Source: an uncultured Prevotellaceae bacterium
GTDB lineage: Bacteria > Bacteroidota > Bacteroidia > Bacteroidales > Bacteroidaceae
Direction: 5' to 3'
Assembly: GCA_945833925.1 (NCBI GenBank)
Contig: CAMAFX010000005.1
Coordinates: 1 to 64,000 of the forward strand
DNA: 64,000 nucleotides
Shown here: piece by piece, positions 52,749 to 62,491 of the stretch
Layout: each line of letters begins with the position of its first letter
How positions within the stretch are numbered: position 1 is the stretch's first letter
Program-made: the position numbers and the translations under genes
The notes under the pieces: generated by a model
Database searches by the model: none
Told to the model about the DNA's origin: nothing
The model's input: the letters and a program-made list of their open reading frames with translations, nothing else

Positions 52749-55184
52749 ATGAGAAATAAAAGGATATGCATATTTCTGGCATCCTTATGTATGATGATTG
52801 CTGCAGAAGGACAAGGTCTGATAAAATACATTGACACAAGAGTCGGTACGGCACAATCCACGACCAACAGTGCTGGAATGTTTGGTAAAGGAAGCGAAGA
52901 GATGGGTCAGACGCTGCCTGCTGTCCTCGTTCCCAACGGCACCAATTTCTGGACACCACAGACCCAGGACACCGAGCAGAAATGCCGTGCACCTTATTAT
53001 TACAGTGACACCAGAATACAGGGGTTCCGTGCCAGCCACTGGATAGTTGGAGGGTGCACTCAGGACTACGGCTCATTCACCATAATGCCAATAACGTGGA
53101 TAGGCAGTGAGAGCCACAAGAATGGTGCGAACAAGACATATCTGACACCTGTCGAGCGTTCGTCTGTGTATAGCCACACCGACGAGACAGCCACCCCCTC
53201 ATACTACAGCACCCTGCTAAAGGAGTACGGCATAAAGGCAGAGATGACCGGTTTGTCTCACTCAGCCATATTCCGATTCACCTACCCCGATGGCAGCGCC
53301 CCATGCATAGTGATAAACCCCAACAGCGACGAGGGAGAGGGTTATATCGAGATTTTGCCCGAGAAGAAGCAGATAAGGGGGTATAACCCAGCTCACAGGA
53401 TATATCAGGGAAAGGGCGAGCCCTGCGGATTTGCCGGATGGTTTATTGTTCAATTACCCGACAATGCCGTCATAGAGTCTTATGGCACATACCATGTCGA
53501 CACCATCTTCGAAGGCAGAACCAAGCAGCATGATCAGATACTGATGGGTGCATACGTCAAATGCCGTCCCGGCAGCGGAACGTCGCGCACCAACGACCTA
53601 TGCGTAAAGGTTGCCACATCATTTGTCGACTGGGAAGGATGCCAGAAGAATCTTGATGCCGAGATACCGCATTGGGACTTCGAGCGCACAAGAAAGGAAT
53701 GTACCGACATCTGGGAGAAGCACCTCTCGCGCGTCGAGGTGGAGGGCGAAGGCAAGGAGATGTTCTACACCAGCCTGTACCACACCCTGTTCCTGCCACG
53801 CGAGTTCAGCGACGTTGACGGCAGATATCCGTCGTTCGGCGGCGGGAAAACCATAGAGACCATGGCTGACGGCCGCATCTACTACGACGACTACAGCATG
53901 TGGGACACCTACCGCGCCCTGCATCCCCTCTACTGTCTGCTGTGGCCCGAGAAGGTTTCAGACATGATGCAGTCGCTTGTACTTAAATACGAGCAGGGAG
54001 GCTGGATGCCTATCTTCCCGTGCTGGAACAGTTACACAGCCGCTATGATTGGCGACCATTGCAATTCCGTCTTTGCCGACGCCCTTGAAAAGGGAATCAA
54101 GAACTTTGACATAGAAAAGGCTTACGAAGGACTCAGGAAGAACGCCTTTGAAAGCCCTTCAACCTACGAGGAATATGCCAACGGTAAGGGGCGCCGCGCC
54201 TTGCAATCCTACCTCAAATATGGTTATATTCCTTTAGAAGACAGTGTGCCGGAGGCGTACCACAAGAAGGAGCAAGTCAGCAGAACTATGGAATATGCAT
54301 ACGATGACTTTGCGCTGAGTCAGATTGCAAAATATCTGAACAGGAAAACCGACTACGACAAACTTTGCCAGCGTGCGGCAAACTACAAGAAGGTGATAAA
54401 CAGAAAGACCGGTTACGCACAAGGCAGATATGCCGACGGCAAATTCCTCGACGAGGCGAACCAGGTCCGTTTCAAGGACTTTATCACTGAAGGAGCACCG
54501 TGTCACTACACCTTCTACGCCCCTCACGACGTCATCGGACTGGCTAATGCCATGAGAGGCAAGAAACAACTCATCCTACGTTTAGACTCGCTCTTCGACG
54601 AGAACCGCTACTGGCACGGCAACGAACCCTGCCACCAGATAGCCTACACCTACGACTATATCGGCGAAGAGTGGAAGACACAGTTGCTTGTTCGCAACAT
54701 AATGTCAAGAGAATACGCTTTCGCCCCTGGCGGATTGTCGGGTAACGACGATGCCGGGCAGATGTCGGCATGGTACGTCTTCTCTTCCATGGGCTTCTAC
54801 CCCTTCTGCCCCGGCAAGACGGATTATGCCCTGGGCTCGCCGCTTTTCAAGCGTGCCAGCATCCGCCTTTCCAACGGAAATATCTTTACCATCAAGGCTG
54901 AGAACAACAGTAACGAGAACATCTACATTTACAAAATGAAAATGAACGGCAGCAAACACTCCATACCGTTCATCACCCACAAACACATCCTCGACGGTGG
55001 AGTGCTGGAACTGCAGATGACCGACAAGCACAAGAAGATGAAGAAAAACCACACTCAGAAAATCCACAAAAGCCCAGCCCAGAAAAAATATAAAGAAATC
55101 GCTCCCCTTATACCATTCGTCCCCAATCAGAAGGCAGCAAAGCAAGAAGCAGGCAGTCAGGGAGCAGGAGGAGACAAGCAATGA
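52749..55184 (+). CDS. GH92-family alpha-mannosidase with Lys-rich C-terminal tail
   Basis: IKYIDTRVGTAQSTT; SMWDTYRALHPLYCLLWPEKVSDMMQSLV; FITEGAPCHYTFYAPHDVIGLANAMRG; GLSGNDDAGQMSAWYVFSSMGFYPFCPG. Confidence 0.95.
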   Translation: MRNKRICIFLASLCMMIAAEGQGLIKYIDTRVGTAQSTTNSAGMFGKGSEEMGQTLPAVLVPNGTNFWTPQTQDTEQKCRAPYYYSDTRIQGFRASHWIVGGCTQDYGSFTIMPITWIGSESHKNGANKTYLTPVERSSVYSHTDETATPSYYSTLLKEYGIKAEMTGLSHSAIFRFTYPDGSAPCIVINPNSDEGEGYIEILPEKKQIRGYNPAHRIYQGKGEPCGFAGWFIVQLPDNAVIESYGTYHVDTIFEGRTKQHDQILMGAYVKCRPGSGTSRTNDLCVKVATSFVDWEGCQKNLDAEIPHWDFERTRKECTDIWEKHLSRVEVEGEGKEMFYTSLYHTLFLPREFSDVDGRYPSFGGGKTIETMADGRIYYDDYSMWDTYRALHPLYCLLWPEKVSDMMQSLVLKYEQGGWMPIFPCWNSYTAAMIGDHCNSVFADALEKGIKNFDIEKAYEGLRKNAFESPSTYEEYANGKGRRALQSYLKYGYIPLEDSVPEAYHKKEQVSRTMEYAYDDFALSQIAKYLNRKTDYDKLCQRAANYKKVINRKTGYAQGRYADGKFLDEANQVRFKDFITEGAPCHYTFYAPHDVIGLANAMRGKKQLILRLDSLFDENRYWHGNEPCHQIAYTYDYIGEEWKTQLLVRNIMSREYAFAPGGLSGNDDAGQMSAWYVFSSMGFYPFCPGKTDYALGSPLFKRASIRLSNGNIFTIKAENNSNENIYIYKMKMNGSKHSIPFITHKHILDGGVLELQMTDKHKKMKKNHTQKIHKSPAQKKYKEIAPLIPFVPNQKAAKQEAGSQGAGGDKQ

Positions 55185-55316
55185 ACAAGTGCCTGTTATG
55201 TAGAACTGTCCGTCCGATCGACACGAAAACACAAAATACAGATGCTAAAACTAAAATTTAGCCTTTAGGGAGTTAAAAGTTAATAGCCAAAATTAAATTT
55301 CATACATATTTTTTTG

Positions 55317-55324
55317 TAATTTTG
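55317..55324 (+). promoter_or_regulatory. Bacteroidota-type -7 box upstream of the GH28/uronate operon
   Basis: TAATTTTG after a T-run (tttttttgtaattttgcac). Confidence 0.55.
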
Positions 55325-55366
55325 CACGTAATAGAGCGAGAAACAACGTGATGAACAGCAAAAATC

Positions 55367-55430
55367 GCTCATGAAACACGTGGTAAAAGACAAAAAATGC
55401 TCATGAAACACGTGGTAAAAGACAAAAAAA
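55367..55430 (+). repeat. Tandem 32-bp direct repeat (gctcatgaaacacgtggtaaaagacaaaaaat)
   Basis: Copies at 55367-55398 and 55399-55430; identical except at the last position. Confidence 0.95.
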
Positions 55431-55454
55431 ACATTGAAAACAGATAGAACAAGG

Positions 55455-56807
55455 ATGAAAAAACTATATTCAGCCATACTACTCACACTACTTCTTCTGT
55501 GCCCTGCAACAACGACGGCAGACGTGTTCAACGTACTGCACTACGGAGCCAAGGGAGACGGCAAGACCGACGACGCCAAAGCCATACAGAAGGCAATAGA
55601 CGCATGTACCGAGGCTGGCGGCGGACAGGTTCTCTTCCCAACCCGCCACACCTTCATGTCGGGACCTATTGAACTGAAGAGCAACATTGATATGCACATT
55701 GAAGTGGGAGCCACGCTCTTGGCTAATCCTGACGAGAGCATCTACCAACTGAGCGCCTTCAAGGAGAACAGAGGCGAGGGTATGATGTGGATATGGTGCA
55801 AGGACATAGAGAACCTCGCCATCAGCGGACGCGGCACGATAGACGGCAACGGCGTTGCCTTTATGGGCAGGGAACTCGAGGACTCGTACGAACTGAAGCC
55901 CCTGGCAGACCCCAAGTTCGACCCTCGTCCACACGTGCTGACCCTCATCGGCGTAAAGCATCTGTCAATACGCGACGTGACCATCAGGCAGGGCGCCTAC
56001 TGGACCGTGCATCTTGTAGGCTGCTACGACGCCCTTATCGAAGGCATCTCGCTCATCAACAACCTCAAGATACGCAACGGCGACGGCATCGACCTTGACC
56101 ACAGCAAGAAGGTGCGCATAGCCAACTGCTTCATCGAAAGCGGCGACGACTGCATCTGCCTGAAGAACCGACGCGAGTACGAGGAATACGGTTCGTGCCG
56201 CGACATAGTGGTTACGAACTGCGTTATGACTGGTCGTTCGTGTGCCATAAAGATTGGCAGCGAAAACATGGACAGCATAGCCAACGTGATTATAGACAAC
56301 TGCGTCATAACGGCAAGCAACCGCGGACTGGGCATTCAGAACCGCGACGAGGGAACGGTGACCGACGTCATCTTCTCGAACATAGTCCTCGACTGCCACT
56401 ATTTCAGCGACGTGTGGTGGGGCAAGTCCGAACCGATTTACGTGACGAGTTATCCCAGAGCCATAGGCAACCACAAGGATGCCGGATGGCGATTCCCGAA
56501 AGGTGCCACGGAGGGCAGGTGCGGCGAGGTGTCGCACATCACATTCAGCAACATCCGAGGCATCAGCGAGAACGGCTGCTTCATAGGTGGTGACACGCCC
56601 GACAAGGTCAACAACATCTTTATGAGGGACATCGACCTGACTCTGCGTCGATGCACCGAATACGAAGGTGGAAGGTACGACCGCCGTCCATGCGTCGGAG
56701 AGGGATTCGTCAAGGCAGGCGAGAACGAGCACATCTTTGTCGAGAAGGCAAGTTGCGTCTTCTACAACAATGAAGCCATAAAGGGTGGCATGGGCAGTAT
56801 GAAATAA
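55455..56807 (+). CDS. GH28 polygalacturonase
   Basis: FNVLHYGAKGDGKTDDAKAIQKAIDACTEAGGGQVLFP; NGDGIDLDHSKKVRIANCFIESGDDCICLKN; GRSCAIKIGSE; start reassigned to ATG 55455. Confidence 0.95.
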   Translation: MKKLYSAILLTLLLLCPATTTADVFNVLHYGAKGDGKTDDAKAIQKAIDACTEAGGGQVLFPTRHTFMSGPIELKSNIDMHIEVGATLLANPDESIYQLSAFKENRGEGMMWIWCKDIENLAISGRGTIDGNGVAFMGRELEDSYELKPLADPKFDPRPHVLTLIGVKHLSIRDVTIRQGAYWTVHLVGCYDALIEGISLINNLKIRNGDGIDLDHSKKVRIANCFIESGDDCICLKNRREYEEYGSCRDIVVTNCVMTGRSCAIKIGSENMDSIANVIIDNCVITASNRGLGIQNRDEGTVTDVIFSNIVLDCHYFSDVWWGKSEPIYVTSYPRAIGNHKDAGWRFPKGATEGRCGEVSHITFSNIRGISENGCFIGGDTPDKVNNIFMRDIDLTLRRCTEYEGGRYDRRPCVGEGFVKAGENEHIFVEKASCVFYNNEAIKGGMGSMK

Positions 56808-56828
56808 ACAACAAATAAACGGAATGAA

Positions 56829-58193
56829 ATGATGCGGAGGACAGTTCTTTGTCTTATATTATCGACGATGCCGTTCCTGGCGGGAGCAGGCAGTTCCCGA
56901 CTGTCGGCACAAGGCATAAAGACCACCTTCGAGGCGCTGAGGCAGTTGGCAGCCAGCAGTCCCGAGACCATCAGTTGCGTGTATCGCGCCTACCCCGCTC
57001 CGTCCCCCCTCAACAAACAGCACAGAAAGTCGGCAAACGGCAACGTGCGCCACTCCGCCCCCAAAGGCTACCAGCCAGTGTTTCTGAGCCATTACGGCAG
57101 ACACGGCTCAAGGTTCCTCACCGACGACGAAAGGTACATCAGCCTGATAGAACTTTTCGAGAGCCATCCCCTCACCCCTGCCGGCATGGAGGTTCTGAGA
57201 CGCCTTGCCATCTGCTACGAGCAGGCACGAGGCAGAGGTGGCGACCTCACCCCGCTCGGCGAGGAGCAGCACAGAGGCATAGCCGAGCGTATGTTCCGCC
57301 TCCACCCCCAACTCTTCGGCAGCACCACCACCCTCAACGTGTACGCCAGCACCAGCCGCCGCTGCATGATGAGCATGATGGCATTTTGCGAAAGACTCAA
57401 GGAACTCAACCCTCGACTCACCCTGACAAGAGACGTTTGCGAAGGCAACATGGACATGATAACGTGCTCGATGCCCCAGCAGAAGACACTGTTGAAAGAC
57501 ACGACTCTGGCATCCTGCAAGGCATTCAAGGCATTCTGCCAAAAACACGAACACACATCTGCCTTCTTCGCAAGACTTTTCCAGCAGCCTGACTCCGTCA
57601 CGCGCCAGTACTACTGGATGGAGCAGTTCTACCTGCTGGCACAGGACATGCAGGACTGCGGCAGACCCACCGAACTGCTCTCCTTCATGACCGCCGACGA
57701 AATCTACTCGGTTTGGAACATCAAGAACTGCGGAATGTACCTTGCAAACGGCGACTCGCCCCTCAGCGGAGATATTCCGGCAAGATGCGCCGACTCCCTG
57801 CTCGACCACATCATCGGCGACGCCGACAAGGCAATACATGAAGGCAGAGGCGGAGCCACCCTTCGTTTCGGTCACGACACGGCACTCCTGCGCCTGCTCT
57901 CGCGAATGGGCGTCACCGAATGTTGCCCGTCCTCGTCCGACATGGACACCCTCCCCCTCGTCTGGCAGGACTACAACATCAGTCCGATGGCAGCCAATCT
58001 GCAGATCATCTTCTACCAGAACAAGCAGGGCGACGTGCTGGCACAGTTCCTGCTCAACGAGAACGAGGTGCATCTGCCCCTCCCAGCCGTCAACAACTCT
58101 TTCTACCGTTGGAAAGAAATAAAAGAATTATGGAAAACAAGAAAACAAACTTCCGTTGGACAATATGTTCCATGCTCTTCGCGGCAACAATGA
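56829..58193 (+). CDS. Histidine acid phosphatase family protein (MINPP/phytase-like)
   Basis: VFLSHYGRHGSRFLTDDERY (RHGxR); GGDLTPLGEEQHRGIAERMFRLHPQLF; LRFGHDTALLRLLSRMG. Confidence 0.88.
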   Translation: MMRRTVLCLILSTMPFLAGAGSSRLSAQGIKTTFEALRQLAASSPETISCVYRAYPAPSPLNKQHRKSANGNVRHSAPKGYQPVFLSHYGRHGSRFLTDDERYISLIELFESHPLTPAGMEVLRRLAICYEQARGRGGDLTPLGEEQHRGIAERMFRLHPQLFGSTTTLNVYASTSRRCMMSMMAFCERLKELNPRLTLTRDVCEGNMDMITCSMPQQKTLLKDTTLASCKAFKAFCQKHEHTSAFFARLFQQPDSVTRQYYWMEQFYLLAQDMQDCGRPTELLSFMTADEIYSVWNIKNCGMYLANGDSPLSGDIPARCADSLLDHIIGDADKAIHEGRGGATLRFGHDTALLRLLSRMGVTECCPSSSDMDTLPLVWQDYNISPMAANLQIIFYQNKQGDVLAQFLLNENEVHLPLPAVNNSFYRWKEIKELWKTRKQTSVGQYVPCSSRQQ

Positions 58194-59650
58194 TCAACTA
58201 CATGGACCGGCAGGTTCTGTCGTTGACATGGAAAGACTTCATCGCCCCCGACTTCCACTGGTCGGACACCGACTTCGGTGACATTGCCGCAATCTTCTCG
58301 CTCGTCTACGCAGCCGGCAATCTTGTTGCAGGACGCTTCATCGACTGGATAGGAACCAAGCGAGGCTACCTCATCGCCATCGGCGTGTGGTCGGTCGGAG
58401 CCTGCATGCACGCCCTTTGCGGCATAGCCACAATGGGATGGCTCGACCTTGGCAGCACCGAGGAGATGATCAGCGCCACCGGCACCACAGCCACCATGAT
58501 AGCCACGGTCAGCGTGTGGTTCTTCCTGGCTTCGCGCGTTGTCCTTGCCATTGGCGAGAGCGGTAACTTCCCTGCCGCCATCAAGACTACAGCCGAATAC
58601 TTCCCCAAGCGCGACCGTGCATTTGCCACCAGCATCTTCAACGCAGGCAGCACGGTAGGAGCATGCGCCGCACCATTCTGCATACCCTCTCTGGCACGCT
58701 ATTTCAAGAACATCGGATGGGGAGGAGGATGGGAGATGGCATTCGTCATCATCGGTGCGCTCGGCTTCGTGTGGATGGCTCTTTGGATGTGGATATACGA
58801 CAAGCCGGAGGCATCGAAGTATGTCAACCAGGCTGAACTTGACTACATCCACCAAGAAGACGAACTGCTCGCAAACACCGGCAAAGCAGAGGACGTCGAG
58901 GAATCAGCCAGAGCAGAGGAAGTCGGAACGGATACTCAGAAGCAAGACTCCATCGTCGCAAGAACGGCAAGAATCATCGTCAGCAGCCTCTCCATTTTCC
59001 GCCACGCCCAGACATGGGCAATCCTGCTTGCACGCCTCTTCACCGACGGCGTCTGGTGGTTTCTCCTGTTCTGGACACCGGCATACCTGAAGGACGTCTT
59101 CCAGTTGGAGAGCGACAACCCCATCACCATGACACTCATTGCCGTGCTCTACCTGCTCACCATGCTCAGCATCTACGGCGGCAAACTGCCCACAATAATT
59201 ATGGAGCGGACAGGCATGAACGCCTACGAGTCGCGTCTCAGGGCACTCTTCTTCGTTGCCGTGATACCCCTCATAGTGATCTTTGCTCAGCCTCTCGGCA
59301 ACTACAGTTACTGGTTTCCCGTCATCCTCATCGGTCTGGCAGCAGCCGCCCACCAGTCGTGGAGTGCCAACATCTACTCCGTCATCAGCGACCTCTATCC
59401 CCAGAACAGCATCGGAACGATGACCGGCATATGCGGACTTGCAGCCGGAATAGGCAGTTTCTCCATCAACTACGTCAGCGGACGCCTGTTCGACTATGCC
59501 GACCAGACCGGTATGCAGTTCCTCGGCTTCGAGGGTAAGCCGGCAGGCTACTTCATCATATTCTGCTATTGCGCCGTTGCCTACATCCTCGGATGGTGCA
59601 TACTCAAAATCCTCGTTCCCAAGTACAACCCTGTAACCCGAAACGTATGA
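58130..59650 (+). CDS. MFS transporter of the hexuronate (ExuT) type
   Basis: TICSMLFAATMINYMDRQVLSLTWKDFIAPDFHWSDTDFGDIAAIFSLVYAAGNLVAGRFIDWIGTKRGY; ATG 58130. Confidence 0.9.
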   Translation: MENKKTNFRWTICSMLFAATMINYMDRQVLSLTWKDFIAPDFHWSDTDFGDIAAIFSLVYAAGNLVAGRFIDWIGTKRGYLIAIGVWSVGACMHALCGIATMGWLDLGSTEEMISATGTTATMIATVSVWFFLASRVVLAIGESGNFPAAIKTTAEYFPKRDRAFATSIFNAGSTVGACAAPFCIPSLARYFKNIGWGGGWEMAFVIIGALGFVWMALWMWIYDKPEASKYVNQAELDYIHQEDELLANTGKAEDVEESARAEEVGTDTQKQDSIVARTARIIVSSLSIFRHAQTWAILLARLFTDGVWWFLLFWTPAYLKDVFQLESDNPITMTLIAVLYLLTMLSIYGGKLPTIIMERTGMNAYESRLRALFFVAVIPLIVIFAQPLGNYSYWFPVILIGLAAAAHQSWSANIYSVISDLYPQNSIGTMTGICGLAAGIGSFSINYVSGRLFDYADQTGMQFLGFEGKPAGYFIIFCYCAVAYILGWCILKILVPKYNPVTRNV

Positions 59651-61077
59651 AAACCTTCCTTGACAAAGACTTCCTGCTGAATACCAAGACGGCAGAGCGG
59701 CTTTATCACGAGCACGCCTCCAAGATGCCAATCATTGACTACCACTGCCACCTTGACCCCAAGATGGTGGCAGACGACTACAGGTTCAAGAGCATAACCG
59801 AACTGTGGCTCGGCGGCGACCACTACAAGTGGCGTGCACTGCGCAGCAACGGCATCGACGAGCACTACATCACCGGCAATGCCAGCGACTGGGAGAAGTT
59901 CGAGAAATGGGCTGAGACGATGCCATACTGCATGCGCAACCCACTCTACCACTGGACCCACCTCGAACTGCGCACCGCCTTCGGCATCGACAAGATACTG
60001 AAACCCGAGACGGCACGCGCCATCTACGACGAGTGCAACGAGAAACTGCAACAGCCCGGTTTCACGGCACGCGGCTTCATGCGCCGATACAACGTCGAAC
60101 TGGTATGTACCACCGACGACCCTGCCGACACTCTCGAGCACCATCTGCACTATGCCAGCGAGGCTGAAGGCGGTGCTGCACGCATGCTACCCACTTGGCG
60201 TCCCGACAAGGCTATGGCAATAGAGAACCCGAAGGCATATGCCGATTATCTCGGCCGTCTCTCCAAGGCTGCCGACACATCCATCAGCGACTACAAGGGT
60301 CTCGTCGACGCCTTGCAGAAGCGCCACGACTATTTTGCCACTCTCGGTTGCCGCCTTAGCGACCACGGCCTGAGCGAGTTCTATGCCGAGGACTACACCG
60401 ACTCTGAAATAGAGAGAATCTTCGGCACGGTGCTCGCAGCCGGAGCCAGGGGCGAGACAGCCATGCCAGTCAGCCTCGACGACATGAAGAAGTTCAAGAC
60501 AGCCATCCTGCTCGACCTGGCACGTATGGATGCACGCGACGGATGGACCCAGCAGTTCCACTACGGCGTGATACGCAATTCCAACACACGAATGATGCAG
60601 AGCATCGGACCAGACACCGGTTTCGACAGCATTGGCGAGTGGAACTGTGCCGAGGCAATGGCACGCTTCTTCGACCGTCTCGAGATGGAGGACATGCTGC
60701 CACGCACCATCCTCTACCCCATCAATCCCAACGCCTTCTACATGATTGGCACCATGATAGGCAACTTCCAGAAGGGTCCCGTCAAGGGCAAGATACAGTT
60801 CGGCAGCGGATGGTGGTTCAACGACCAGAAGTACGGCATCGAGGAGCAACTCAATGCCCTCTCCATGCTGGGCTTGCTGAGCCGCTTTGTCGGAATGCTC
60901 ACCGACAGCCGCTCCTTCCTCTCCTATCCTCGCCACGAGTACTTCCGCCGCCTGCTCTGCGACATGCTTGGCAAGGACATCGAGCGCGGCGAACTGCCAG
61001 AAAGCGAACTGCCCTTCATCGGTCAGATGGTCGAGGACATCTGCTACAACAATGCCAAGAACTACTTCCAGTTCTGA
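59647..61077 (+). CDS. uxaC: Glucuronate isomerase
   Basis: MKTFLDKDFLLNTKTAERLYHEHASKMPIIDYHCHLDPKMVADDYRFKSITELWLGGDHYKWRALRSNGI; ATGA overlap with the MFS gene. Confidence 0.96.
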   Translation: MKTFLDKDFLLNTKTAERLYHEHASKMPIIDYHCHLDPKMVADDYRFKSITELWLGGDHYKWRALRSNGIDEHYITGNASDWEKFEKWAETMPYCMRNPLYHWTHLELRTAFGIDKILKPETARAIYDECNEKLQQPGFTARGFMRRYNVELVCTTDDPADTLEHHLHYASEAEGGAARMLPTWRPDKAMAIENPKAYADYLGRLSKAADTSISDYKGLVDALQKRHDYFATLGCRLSDHGLSEFYAEDYTDSEIERIFGTVLAAGARGETAMPVSLDDMKKFKTAILLDLARMDARDGWTQQFHYGVIRNSNTRMMQSIGPDTGFDSIGEWNCAEAMARFFDRLEMEDMLPRTILYPINPNAFYMIGTMIGNFQKGPVKGKIQFGSGWWFNDQKYGIEEQLNALSMLGLLSRFVGMLTDSRSFLSYPRHEYFRRLLCDMLGKDIERGELPESELPFIGQMVEDICYNNAKNYFQF

Positions 61078-61154
61078 TTGTCCCCTCAAAAAAAAGGATT
61101 AAGATTGAGTATAAATATTTTAGTTGAAGATTTTACGTTGAAAATAAAAGACAA

Positions 61155-62372
61155 ATGGAAAAGACCTGGAGATGGTTCGGACCGAACGACAAGATAACAC
61201 TCGACATGCTGCGCCAGATTGGCGTTGAAGGCATCGTCACCGCCCTTCACCACATCAAGGGAGGCGAGGTGTGGTCGTACGACGAAGTGATGAAGATGAA
61301 GACCTACATCGAGAGTCACGGACTGAGATGGAGCGTTGTTGAGAGCCTGCCTGTAAGCGAGAGCATCAAGTATGGCGGTCCCGACCGCGACGAACTGATA
61401 GAGAAGTACAAGGAGAGCCTCGCCAACTTGGGCAGAGCAGGCGTACACACCATCTGTTACAACTTCATGCCCGTGCTCGACTGGGCACGCACCGACCTCG
61501 AGAACCCCAATCCCGACGGCACCAGCAGCCTCTACTTCAACCATGCCGAGTTTGCATACTTCGACATTCACATCCTCAAGCGCCAAGGTGCCGAGAGCGA
61601 CTACACCGACGAGACACTCGCCGAGGTGAGCGAGATGAAGAAGACAATGACCCCGGCAGACGAGCACCGACTTGTAGACAACATCATTGTCCGCACACAA
61701 GGCTTCGTCAACGGCAACATTACCGAGGACGACGAGCATCCTGTCGAACTCTTCCGCTCGCTGCTCCACCTCTACGACGGCATCACGCCCGACCAGTTGC
61801 GCCAGAACATGAAGTACTTCCTCGAGGCTATAATGCCGGTCTGCGACGAGTGGGACATGAATATGTGCGTCCACCCCGACGACCCACCACTGCAGATTCT
61901 CGGCCTGCCACGCATCGTTTGCTGCGACAAGGACATCGAGTGGTTCCTCAACGCTGTGCCCAACAAGCACAACGGACTGACCTTCTGTGCCGGAAGCCTC
62001 AGTGCCGGCATACACAACGACGTACCGGCACTGGCACGCAAATATGCCGACCGCACCTGGTTTGTACACTTGCGCTCCACCAACGTCTTCCCCAACGGCG
62101 ACTTCAAGGAGGCAAGCCACCTTGGCGGCAGGGCACACATCATAGAACTGGTGCAGATATTCGAGAAGGAGATGCAGAGACGACGCGCAGCCAATCCCGA
62201 CGCCACCGTCGCCGAACTGCCAATGCGCGTCGACCACGCCCCGCTAATGCTTGGCGACGAGAAGATGGGCTACAATGCAGGCTACTCCTTCCACGGACGT
62301 ATGCTCGCTCTCGGACAGGTCGAAGGCGTAATGGCAGCGGTCAATCATCAACTTTCGCAGGCTCAAGTTTAA
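61155..62372 (+). CDS. uxuA: Mannonate dehydratase
   Basis: MEKTWRWFGPNDKITLDMLRQIGVEGIVTALHHIKGGEVW...MRVDHAPLMLGDEKMGYNAGYSFHGRMLALGQVEGVM. Confidence 0.96.
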   Translation: MEKTWRWFGPNDKITLDMLRQIGVEGIVTALHHIKGGEVWSYDEVMKMKTYIESHGLRWSVVESLPVSESIKYGGPDRDELIEKYKESLANLGRAGVHTICYNFMPVLDWARTDLENPNPDGTSSLYFNHAEFAYFDIHILKRQGAESDYTDETLAEVSEMKKTMTPADEHRLVDNIIVRTQGFVNGNITEDDEHPVELFRSLLHLYDGITPDQLRQNMKYFLEAIMPVCDEWDMNMCVHPDDPPLQILGLPRIVCCDKDIEWFLNAVPNKHNGLTFCAGSLSAGIHNDVPALARKYADRTWFVHLRSTNVFPNGDFKEASHLGGRAHIIELVQIFEKEMQRRRAANPDATVAELPMRVDHAPLMLGDEKMGYNAGYSFHGRMLALGQVEGVMAAVNHQLSQAQV

Positions 62373-62491
62373 TAGGATTTAACAAGAGTTTGCGGACGAT
62401 AGAAATTTTCTCGAAAGGCTAATGCATTTGTCCGATAACTCCTGTTAACTCCCAACAACTCCTTAAAATAAATTATAAACAAAAAATTAAT

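Noticed and set aside
61086-62237. 383-aa minus-strand ORF opposite uxuA, and similar long antisense ORFs at 60187-61089, 58904-59731, 57108-58073, 55965-56732, 22616-23563 and 24232-25122
   Set aside because: All mirror strongly supported plus-strand genes; no motifs, starts or promoters.
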